Below are positions 14,287 through 20,127 of a stretch of 20,127 nt of DNA, one piece after another. The notes beneath the pieces were generated by a model. It saw only the letters and a program-made list of their open reading frames with translations. It did no database searches and was not told the origin of the DNA. Source of the stretch: an uncultured Collinsella sp. (GTDB lineage Bacteria; Actinomycetota; Coriobacteriia; Coriobacteriales; Coriobacteriaceae); the NCBI GenBank assembly GCA_900547345.1, contig URGG01000026.1:1-20127 (forward strand), written 5' to 3'. Each line of letters begins with the position of its first letter. Position 1 is the first letter of the stretch. A program made the translations under genes and the position numbers.

Positions 14287-15464
14287 AGCTCGAGCTCTCT
14301 GACGAGCTTGCCGCCGCTCCCACCGAGACCGTTGAGGTCGAGGGCTTGGAAGAGCAGTTTACTGGCGTGGCAGACGCCTTCGACACCGCCATGGACGCCA
14401 TGGCCGAGCGCTTCCCCGAGCGCCGCGCCTCCGCGCCCGGCGATGCCGCCGACCGCGCCCGCATCACGCCCGAGACCGAGCTCGACGTGCCCGCAACCTC
14501 CGTCTACCAGGCCGGCGCCATCAAGCTCGAGGAGGAGCTCTCCCCTGCTGAAGCCTTCGAGACCGGCATGGGCGAGGCTGCCTACACCTACTTGGCCGAC
14601 CACGCCACCAAGCGCATCGTCATCGATGTGCCCGCATACAAGCACGCCACGGTTACCGTGCGCGTGAGCGGTGTCGATGCAGCCGCGGCCATCGCCGCCA
14701 TCGACGTCGTCGCCCGTCCCCAGTCGACGCTCGATCTGCTTATTGCCCTGGACTCTCCCGTTGCCGGCCAAGGCGTCGTGGGATCCGTGCTACGCGTGTG
14801 CGCCCACGAGTACGCCACCGTCAACGTGACCTGCACGCAGACGCTCGACGATAGCTGGATCGCGCTCGACGACACCGGCCTGTTCCTGGACGAGGGCGCG
14901 CGCGTCAACGTGCAGCACACCGTCCTGGGTGCCGGCGCCAGCGCCACCGGCCTTGCCGGCGACCTGCTGGGCGATACCGCCAAGGTCACCATCGATACTG
15001 ACTACCTGGGCGCCCGAGAGCAGGTGCGCGACTTTAACTACGAGCTGCGCCACCGCGGTCGCAAGACCGAGTGCGAGATCGACGCCAACGGCGTGCTGAC
15101 CGGCACGTCCAAGAAGGTCTACCGCGGCACCATCGACCTCGTGCACGGTTGCAAGGGTGCAACCGGCACCGAGCGCGAGACGGTGCTTTTGGCCAACAAG
15201 GGCGTCGACAACAAGACCGTTCCCGTCATTCTCTGCGACGAGGACGACGTCGCCGGCAACCACGGAGCCACCATCGGCCACGTCCGCGACGAGCAGCTGT
15301 TCTACCTCGCCTGCCGCGGCCTTGACCAAAACGCCGCCGAGGACCTGTTCGTCCGCGCCAAGCTGGAGGACGCCACACTTTCCGCCACCGACGAGCGCAC
15401 CCGCGCCGCCGTCGTCCGCCTGGGCAACAACCTGATCGACAACTTTGAAGAGGAGCTCGCATGA
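14193..15464 (+). CDS. sufD: SufD, Fe-S cluster assembly subunit
   Basis: A 423-residue partner of SufB in the SufBC2D complex, needed for iron acquisition and assembly. The N-terminal helical region includes MPAATWGWLKMNQTKLEL (18-35), matching the LPxPTW-x-WLK pattern of SufD. The beta-helix core follows, and the C-terminal signature reads AGNHGATIGHVRDEQLFYLACRG, with the conserved His at about 357 that is essential in E. coli SufD. The ATG at 14193 shares one base with the sufB stop and has GGAAGGAG upstream. The 13-mer ATGAATCAGACCA occurs at the start codon and again in frame 81 bases later (14274-14286), an odd internal repeat. Its end overlaps sufS by four bases. Confidence 0.95.
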   Translation: MNQTTNTAATTLEQVNAMPAATWGWLKMNQTKLELSDELAAAPTETVEVEGLEEQFTGVADAFDTAMDAMAERFPERRASAPGDAADRARITPETELDVPATSVYQAGAIKLEEELSPAEAFETGMGEAAYTYLADHATKRIVIDVPAYKHATVTVRVSGVDAAAAIAAIDVVARPQSTLDLLIALDSPVAGQGVVGSVLRVCAHEYATVNVTCTQTLDDSWIALDDTGLFLDEGARVNVQHTVLGAGASATGLAGDLLGDTAKVTIDTDYLGAREQVRDFNYELRHRGRKTECEIDANGVLTGTSKKVYRGTIDLVHGCKGATGTERETVLLANKGVDNKTVPVILCDEDDVAGNHGATIGHVRDEQLFYLACRGLDQNAAEDLFVRAKLEDATLSATDERTRAAVVRLGNNLIDNFEEELA

Positions 15465-16786
15465 TCGACACCGAGCACGTTAAATGCGACACCTGTACCG
15501 CACCGGAGCCTATGGAGCTCGACGCCAGCGACGAGGCTTCGCGCGGCTGGCCCACCGTAGACATCGAGACCAACCCCTACAAGGCGCAGTTCCCGCTCTT
15601 CCAGCAGCACCCCGAGATCGCCTTCCTCGATAGCGCCGCCACCGCGCAGCGCCCTGCCTGTGTGCTCGACGCCGAGCGCGACTTCTATCAGCGCATGAAC
15701 GCCAACCCCCTGCGCGGCCTGTACTCGCTGTCCGTCGAGGCAACCGACGCCATCGCGAAGGTCCGCCAGCAGATCGCCGACCTCATCGGCGCATCACAGG
15801 CCAACGAGGTCGTCTTCACCCGCAACACGAGCGAGTCGCTCAACCTGGTCGCCAAGAGCTTTGCGCCCACAGTGCTCAAACCGGGCGACGAGGTCGTCAT
15901 CACCATCATGGAGCACCACTCCAACCTGATTCCGTGGCAGCAGGTCTGCCGCGAGACCGGCGCCAAGCTCGTCTACCTCTACCCCACCAAGACCGGTCAA
16001 CTCACCACCGAGGAGGTTCTGTCCAAGGTGGGCCCCAAGACCAAAATCTTGGCCGTGGGTCAGGTGTCTAACGTGCTGGGCGTCGAGAACCCGGTCAAGA
16101 ACCTCGGCAAGCTCGTCCACAAGTACGGCGGCTATCTGGTCGTCGACGGCGCGCAGTCGCTGCCGCACATGCCGGTCGATGTGGCCGACCTGGGAGCCGA
16201 CTTCTTTGCCTTTAGCGCGCACAAGGCCATGGGCCCCATGGGCATCGGCGTGCTGTGGGGCAAGATGGACCTGCTCAACGCCATGCCGCCCATGCTCACC
16301 GGCGGCGAGATGATCGATTCGGTCACCGAGCAGGACGCCGTCTGGGCGCCCGTTCCCGAGAAATTCGAGGCCGGCACGCAGGACGCCGCCGGCATCTTCG
16401 CCACGGGCGCCGCCCTTGATTACCTGGTCAACACGGTGGGTTACGAGAACATCCAGGCCCGCGAGCAGGCACTCGTCCACTACCTGATGGGCGAGCTCAT
16501 GCAGCTCGACTTTGTCCAGATCATCGGCTCCATCTATTGGGACAACCACCACGGAGTTGTGAGCTTTAACGTCAAGGGCATCCACCCGCACGACGTCGCG
16601 AGCATCATGGACATGGACGGCGTCTGCATCCGCGCCGGCCACCACTGCGCGCAGCCGCTGCTTACCTGGCTGGGTGTCGAAAACCTTGCCTGCTGCCGCG
16701 TCAGCGTGGCCTTCTACAACGACAAGGCCGATATCGACAAGTTCATCGCCGGCCTGCATCACGTTTGGAGCACGTTCAATGGGTAA
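15461..16786 (+). CDS. sufS: SufS, cysteine desulfurase with N-terminal CxxC extension
   Basis: A 441-residue class II PLP-dependent cysteine desulfurase. It converts L-cysteine to alanine and leaves a persulfide for SufU and SufB. Catalytic features: LDSAAT (56-61), EHHSN (151-155), VDGAQ (228-232), SAHK with PLP lysine K255, and RAGHHCAQP with the persulfide-forming C396. Compared with typical SufS (about 405-410 residues), which starts close to the LDSAAT strand, this protein has about 30 extra N-terminal residues. They contain C9-x2-C12 (KCDTCTAPEP). The start is well supported: GAGGAG five bases upstream and a four-base ATGA overlap with sufD. The extension is therefore real rather than a start-site error. 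It may be a metal or sulfur-relay site, but that is inference. Confidence 0.96.
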   Translation: MIDTEHVKCDTCTAPEPMELDASDEASRGWPTVDIETNPYKAQFPLFQQHPEIAFLDSAATAQRPACVLDAERDFYQRMNANPLRGLYSLSVEATDAIAKVRQQIADLIGASQANEVVFTRNTSESLNLVAKSFAPTVLKPGDEVVITIMEHHSNLIPWQQVCRETGAKLVYLYPTKTGQLTTEEVLSKVGPKTKILAVGQVSNVLGVENPVKNLGKLVHKYGGYLVVDGAQSLPHMPVDVADLGADFFAFSAHKAMGPMGIGVLWGKMDLLNAMPPMLTGGEMIDSVTEQDAVWAPVPEKFEAGTQDAAGIFATGAALDYLVNTVGYENIQAREQALVHYLMGELMQLDFVQIIGSIYWDNHHGVVSFNVKGIHPHDVASIMDMDGVCIRAGHHCAQPLLTWLGVENLACCRVSVAFYNDKADIDKFIAGLHHVWSTFNG

Positions 16787-17213
16787 TCTGTACACCTCCA
16801 CCACATTTATGGAGCACAACTCGCACCCCGACTATAAGTACGAGATGGATGCTCCCACGCACGAGCACGACGGCATCAACCCCAGCTGCGGCGACGAGCT
16901 CACCTTGCAGCTGCGCGTCGAGAACGGCGTGATCGAGGAGGCCTCCTTTACCGGCCACGGCTGCGCCATCAGCCAGGCCAGTGCCGACATCATGGCCGAC
17001 CTCATCACCGGCGAGACCGTCGAGGAAGCTCACCGCCTGGCAGAGCTCTTCCTCGCCATGATCCGCGGCGAGCAGCTCTCCGAAGAGGACCTGGAAGACC
17101 TGGACGAAGCCGCCCAGCTCCAGGATATCTCGCACATGCCCGCCCGCGTCAAATGCGCCGAGTTCGCCTGGCGCACCCTCGACGGCATGCTCACGGAACA
17201 AAATAATCAGTAG
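16779..17213 (+). CDS. sufU: SufU, zinc-dependent sulfurtransferase
   Basis: A 144-residue SufU of the Gram-positive type. It accepts the persulfide sulfur from SufS by a zinc/cysteine ligand-swap mechanism and passes it to SufB. The ligands are all present: C37 and D39 (NPSCGDE), C62 (GHGCAISQAS) and C126 (RVKCAEFAW). The 20-residue insertion that distinguishes SufU from IscU is visible between C62 and C126 (GEQLSEEDLEDLDEAAQL). The true start is 16779, overlapping the end of sufS by eight bases, with GGAG eight bases upstream. A longer in-frame reading from 16674 lies wholly inside sufS and is rejected. Last gene of the operon. Its final codons overlap one arm of a GGAACAA-N15-TTGTCCC dyad. 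Confidence 0.95.
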   Translation: MGNLYTSTTFMEHNSHPDYKYEMDAPTHEHDGINPSCGDELTLQLRVENGVIEEASFTGHGCAISQASADIMADLITGETVEEAHRLAELFLAMIRGEQLSEEDLEDLDEAAQLQDISHMPARVKCAEFAWRTLDGMLTEQNNQ

Positions 17214-17235
17214 TATTTGTCCCAAATCTTAAGAA
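17195..17235. promoter_or_regulatory. Third GGGACAA-type dyad at the end of the suf operon
   Basis: GGAACAA (17195-17201) and TTGTCCC (17217-17223) start 22 bp apart, the same geometry as in the 75-bp operator at the regulator promoter. The following AAATCTTAAG (17224-17233) is also shared: 18 of 20 bases of 17216-17235 match 11756-11775. One arm is coding (sufU codons). Confidence 0.5.
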
Positions 17236-17241
17236 TTTTGT

Positions 17242-17279
17242 TGGCCGAATCGCTTGACTAAGAGTGGTTCGGCCATTTT
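17242..17279 (+). terminator. Terminator of the suf operon (possibly bidirectional)
   Basis: A perfect 8-bp stem TGGCCGAA (17242-17249) / TTCGGCCA (17268-17275) with an 18-nt loop is followed by TTTTC. It sits 29 bases after the sufU stop and between two convergent genes. On the minus strand it is followed by ACAAAATT, so it may also stop the transposase-like gene. Confidence 0.7.
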
Positions 17280-18089
17280 CTATTCCGAGAGCTCAGCTTG
17301 AGCCTTCACCCGCGCATAAGCGCGCGCGATACGAGATACGGTACTCTTACTGATTCCCGTATGCCGTTCGATCTCGCGCACCGTAAAACCGGTATCGTGC
17401 AATCCAAGAATGACGATATTGCGCTGCGCCGACGGCGCGGCTTTAACCCCGTGGAGCGGAACCCCGAGGCTCTTCGCCATCTTGTCGGCAAAGGCGTGGC
17501 GTTCCCACTCTGTCTCTTTCATATCGCACAGCGCCGGCTCGCTTCCGTCGGGCGTCGAAAGCGAATAGGCAATAAAGCCCTCGGCAGAACCAAAAAGTTC
17601 AAGCACGCAAGAAGGATCAGAAAATCCCCTCGCGACATCGGCCGCATCACCGTCGTAAGCGCACAAATGCTCCGGAAAGCTGCTCCAGGGATAACGCTCA
17701 ATGAGACTGATGCCCACCTCCTGCGGATCGGCGTGTACGGAGCGAATAGCCTCCATCACCTGCCAATCGGTATCGAGCGAACGCCGATCAAAACGGTTCT
17801 GGAACAGATGGCCTGTGCGCCCCGTGCGTTTATTGAACCGCCGCGCGTACGTCAAAAGCAACCGGTGCATCGCCGCGCTCATCGTGTCCTCATAATCCGA
17901 GAGTACCAGATCCACGTGGTCGTTCATAAGGCACCAGGCGATAACCGTCACACCCTCCTCGCGGCAGCACTCGCGCATCAGCTCCAAAAACTCCCACCGG
18001 TCTTCATCGCCCTCAAAGATGAGCTGTTTGCCCACACCGCGAGCACAGACATGGTAAAAGCCGGTAACCGTTCTCCAAACGCGCTGCAT
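17280..18089 (-). CDS. Degenerate Y1/REP-type transposase relative with C-terminal HTH
   Basis: A 269-residue protein with the fold markers of the Y1_Tnp/REP-associated transposase family (PF01797). These are GFYHVCARGVGKQLIF (10-25), an AWCLMNDHVDLVLS segment (51-64), LLLTYARRFNKRTGRTGHLFQNRF (77-100) and YPWSSFPEHL (133-142). Active enzymes have H-x-H in the second segment and a Tyr in a YIHxNP motif. Here these read H58-V-D60 and S117-V-H-A-D-P, so both the metal site and the nucleophile appear lost. A helix-turn-helix (TVREIERHTGISKSTVSRIARAY, about 236-258) closes the protein. It is intact, with a good ribosome site (AAGGGAG) before the ATG at 18089. No terminal repeats were seen. It looks like a domesticated DNA-binding protein rather than a mobile element. 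Confidence 0.75.
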   Translation of the reverse strand: MQRVWRTVTGFYHVCARGVGKQLIFEGDEDRWEFLELMRECCREEGVTVIAWCLMNDHVDLVLSDYEDTMSAAMHRLLLTYARRFNKRTGRTGHLFQNRFDRRSLDTDWQVMEAIRSVHADPQEVGISLIERYPWSSFPEHLCAYDGDAADVARGFSDPSCVLELFGSAEGFIAYSLSTPDGSEPALCDMKETEWERHAFADKMAKSLGVPLHGVKAAPSAQRNIVILGLHDTGFTVREIERHTGISKSTVSRIARAYARVKAQAELSE

Positions 18090-18492
18090 GGCGCTCCCTT
18101 CGCCGGGATCTGCTTACCATCCAATACAGCACGATTGAAGCGTGCCATCAAAACATTCACGCAAAACAATACACTCGCGCGGCCAAAGGCAGCAAACAGG
18201 CGGCGAACGGCACCGTTGCAACAGGTCAACCACTGCAACGCTTGCAAGAGCGGACCAAAAGCTTGCCCAAGACGGACCCCCTCTACGGAAGCTCACGAAC
18301 ACAGAACATAGAGTTAAACCGTTTCAATTAAAACTTCAGGACTTCTCGCTACGAAAACTGAGCCGTTCGCCGAATATTTCGTGCATTTCGCGGTATTATA
18401 GGGGCTGCATGTCATGTCCCTTTCGAAGGGTCGCCCGGCAATCGCCAGCCACGGCCCCCAGACGGGACGCCAACACGATAGAGAGGAGAGGC
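18090..18492. other. 403-base intergenic region between transposase-like and scaffold genes
   Basis: No gene is supported here, although one frame stays open into the scaffold gene. The left part is the upstream region of the transposase-like gene. A 7-bp inverted repeat CGTTGCA/TGCAACG (18214-18220, 18234-18240) has no U-tract and no clear role. The right part carries a -10-like TATTAT (18394-18399) without a clear -35 and a small hairpin CCCTT-TCG-AAGGG (18418-18430). The leader ends in GAGAGGAGAGG before the scaffold gene. The predicted leader is about 87 nt. Confidence 0.5.
18394..18430 (+). promoter_or_regulatory. Candidate -10 box and leader hairpin of the scaffold/GGGtGRT operon
   Basis: TATTAT at 18394-18399 is the best -10 match in the region. 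The predicted start at about 18406 is followed by a 5-bp hairpin (18418-18430), which could protect the 5' end of a strongly expressed message. The -35 is not recognisable, so this is tentative. Confidence 0.35.
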
Positions 18493-19227
18493 ATGCAGTA
18501 CTCACAGGAAGTGGAGAACATGTGCCCCGTTGCCAAGGGTGCATACCACGGCCCCGCACCCATCCCCGAGGAGGGCAAGTGGGTCCAGGCTAAGGAGATT
18601 TCCGACATCTCCGGTCTTACGCACGGTGTGGGTTGGTGCGCACCTCAGCAGGGCGCCTGCAAGCTCACGCTGAACGTCAAGGACGGCATCATCGAGGAGG
18701 CCCTCGTTGAGACCATCGGCTGCTCGGGCATGACCCACTCTGCCGCCATGGCTTCCGAGATCCTTCCCGGCAAGACCATCCTCGAGGCCCTCAACACCGA
18801 CCTCGTCTGCGACGCCATCAACGTTGCTATGCGCGAGATCTTCCTGCAGATCGTTTACGGCCGCAGCCAGACCGCGTTCTCCGAGGGCGGCCTGCCCGTG
18901 GGCGCCTCCCTCGACGACCTCGGTAAGGGCCTTCGCTCCCAGGTCGGCACCATGTTCGGCACCAAGGCCAAGGGCGCTCGTTACCTCGAGCTCGCTCAGG
19001 GCTACGTCACCCGCATGGCTCTCAACGACAAGAACGAGATCATCGCGTTCGAGTTCCTGAACCTCGGCAAGTTCACCGACGCCGTCAAGGCCGGCAAGAC
19101 CCCCGAGGAGGCCATCGCTGGCGCTATGGGCCACTATGGTCAGTGGGAGAACGCTGCCAAGTACATCGACCCGCGCACCGACGAGGAGACTCACTCCGTC
19201 GCCAGCGTGTTCCCGGTTCACGAGTAG
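18493..19227 (+). CDS. NifU-like iron-sulfur cluster assembly scaffold protein
   Basis: A 244-residue protein related to the NifU/IscU N-terminal scaffold domain, of the long type found directly before GGGtGRT genes in anaerobes. Cysteines that could hold a cluster are C11, C49 (GWCAPQ), C56 (GACKLTLNVKDG), C77 (IGCSGMTHSAAMAS, the IscU-like GCS/A motif) and C106 (LVCDAIN). The C-terminal 100 residues (from about VGTMFGTKAKG) are not part of classic IscU and contain LALNDKN-type beta strands and an Ala/Lys-rich helix. The start at 18493 is fixed by GAGGAGAGG just upstream; an open frame reaching back to 18142 has no family similarity. Codons are strongly biased, consistent with high expression. 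The GGGtGRT gene follows after 18 bases. The role is cluster assembly or delivery, by family inference. Confidence 0.85.
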   Translation: MQYSQEVENMCPVAKGAYHGPAPIPEEGKWVQAKEISDISGLTHGVGWCAPQQGACKLTLNVKDGIIEEALVETIGCSGMTHSAAMASEILPGKTILEALNTDLVCDAINVAMREIFLQIVYGRSQTAFSEGGLPVGASLDDLGKGLRSQVGTMFGTKAKGARYLELAQGYVTRMALNDKNEIIAFEFLNLGKFTDAVKAGKTPEEAIAGAMGHYGQWENAAKYIDPRTDEETHSVASVFPVHE

Positions 19228-19245
19228 AAAGGGAGGGAAATAACT

Positions 19246-20127
19246 ATGACTGTTACGTTCGAAGGTTACGAGCGCCGCGCTGACAAGATCAACAAGTGCC
19301 TCGCCGACAACGGCATCGCCTCCCTCGAGGAAGCTCTGCAGATCTGCACCGACAAGGGCTTCAACCCGCGTGAGATCGTCAACAACACCCAGTCCATCGC
19401 CTTCCAGAACGCCGAGTGGGCCTACACCCTCGGCTGCGCTCTCGCTGTCAAGCGCGAGGCCAAGACCGCTTCTGAGGCTGCTGCCATCATCGGCGAGGGC
19501 ATCCAGGCCTTCACCGTTCCCGGCTCCGTCGCCGAGGACCGCAAGGTCGGTCTGGGCCACGGCAACCTGGGCGCTATGCTGCTCTCCGACGACACCGAGT
19601 GCTTCGCCTTCCTGGCTGGCCACGAGTCCTTCGCTGCCGCCGAGGGCGCTATCGGCCTGGCTCTGAACGCCAACAAGGCTCGCAAGAAGCCGCTGCGCGT
19701 TATCCTCAACGGTCTGGGCAAGGACGCTGCTCAGATCATCGCCCGCATCAACGGCTTCACCTACGTGAAGACCCAGTTCGACTACTTCACGGGCGAGCTC
19801 AAGGTCGTCGAGACCATCCCCTACTCCGATGGTCCCCGCGCTGCCGTCAACTGCTACGGCGCCGACGACGTCCGCGAGGGCGTTGCCATCATGTGGCACG
19901 AGAACGTCGACATCTCGATCACCGGTAACTCCACCAACCCCACGCGCTTCCAGCACCCCGTCGCTGGCACCTACAAGAAGGAGCGCCTCGAGGCTGGCAA
20001 GAAGTACTTCTCCGTCGCTTCTGGTGGCGGCACTGGCCGTACCCTGCACCCGGACAACATGGGCGCCGGCCCTGCCTCTTACGGCATGACCGACACCATG
20101 GGCCGTATGCACTCCGACGCCCAGTTC
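19246..20127 (+). CDS. GGGtGRT family protein (C-terminus outside window)
   Basis: The first 294 residues of a GGGtGRT-family protein (PF14057), a conserved family of unknown function named after the motif seen here as SGGGTGRTLHPD (259-270). The gene runs off the right edge; from general knowledge of the family only a few dozen residues should be missing. The sequence has no membrane helix or signal peptide, so it is cytosolic. Glycine-rich segments GLGHGNLGAML (102-112) and NGLGKDAAQIIARING (155-170) suggest a nucleotide- or cofactor-binding alpha/beta fold. Visible cysteines are 18, 34, 64, 119 and 203. AAAGGGAGGG precedes the ATG. Codon bias is as strong as in the scaffold gene, so this is probably an abundant protein. 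It likely receives or works with the scaffold's cluster; that is inference. Confidence 0.88.
   Translation, partial: MTVTFEGYERRADKINKCLADNGIASLEEALQICTDKGFNPREIVNNTQSIAFQNAEWAYTLGCALAVKREAKTASEAAAIIGEGIQAFTVPGSVAEDRKVGLGHGNLGAMLLSDDTECFAFLAGHESFAAAEGAIGLALNANKARKKPLRVILNGLGKDAAQIIARINGFTYVKTQFDYFTGELKVVETIPYSDGPRAAVNCYGADDVREGVAIMWHENVDISITGNSTNPTRFQHPVAGTYKKERLEAGKKYFSVASGGGTGRTLHPDNMGAGPASYGMTDTMGRMHSDAQF

Noticed and set aside
15794..16819. Minus-strand open frame opposite sufS
   Set aside because: Antisense shadow. The plus-strand SufS has all catalytic residues, and the antisense product has no recognisable domain.
18142..18492. N-terminal extension of the scaffold gene
   Set aside because: The frame is open, but the region has no ribosome site at its start, has a different composition (Arg/Thr/Ser-rich), and contains the likely promoter and leader. 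The ATG at 18493 has an excellent ribosome site.
18502..20112. 536-codon minus-strand open frame opposite the scaffold and GGGtGRT genes
   Set aside because: It is a shadow of strongly codon-biased genes. The repetitive Val/Gly/Asp/Leu composition and lack of motifs show it is not a real protein.

Overview
The window looks like chromosome of a high-GC, anaerobic, gut-type actinobacterium of the class Coriobacteriia, most likely Collinsella or a close relative. The reasons are the strongly C/G-ending codons, the suf operon order Rrf2 regulator / C-B-D-S-U, the neighbouring NifU-like scaffold and GGGtGRT gene pair, and a sortase-type surface protein. The genus is an inference from gene content, not from a database search. 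No rRNA, tRNA, CRISPR array or complete insertion sequence was seen.

Layout. (1) 1-113: the first 37 codons (signal peptide) of a leftward secreted-protein gene that runs off the left edge. Its ribosome binding site lies in a 12-bp inverted repeat beside a run of nine G. (2) 247-2326, leftward: an A+T-richer three-gene operon made of a SatD-family protein, a DUF3307 membrane protein and an unknown 157-residue protein. Its promoter carries three 17-bp palindromes spaced exactly 29 bp apart. (3) 2478-7322: surface-polysaccharide genes: a GT2 glycosyltransferase, an acyltransferase-3 membrane protein, a convergent polytopic membrane protein, and a second, GlfT-like GT2 glycosyltransferase behind an 18-bp perfect palindrome. 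(4) 7347-9143, leftward: an AAA-like ATPase of the PF09820/PD-(D/E)XK type that has lost key residues. (5) 9344-11143, leftward: a secreted, Ser/Asp-rich, MPKTG-anchored surface protein with a lysozyme-like candidate domain and a strong terminator. (6) 11282-17213: the Fe-S cluster assembly island. A leftward Rrf2/IscR-type regulator with three cysteines is divergent from a tightly coupled sufC-sufB-sufD-sufS-sufU operon, which ends in a terminator. (7) 17280-18089, leftward: a Y1/REP-type transposase relative that lacks both catalytic signatures and has a C-terminal helix-turn-helix. (8) 18493-20127: a NifU-like scaffold gene and the start of a GGGtGRT gene, which runs off the right edge.

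How the genes fit together. SufS takes sulfur from cysteine, SufU relays it, and SufBCD builds the cluster. The Rrf2 protein is the probable sensor. The regulator/suf intergenic region holds an IscR type-1-like box next to the sufC promoter. It also holds a separate 75-bp palindrome with four GGGACAA/TTGTCCC boxes exactly 22 bp apart. A similar dyad with the same 22-bp spacing lies over the 3' end of sufU. The scaffold/GGGtGRT pair just downstream suggests a second Fe-S-related function at this locus.

The most unusual points are the two phased operator arrays, a 10-residue insertion directly before Walker B in SufC, the domesticated-looking transposase, and the poorly characterised SatD/DUF3307 and scaffold/GGGtGRT modules.
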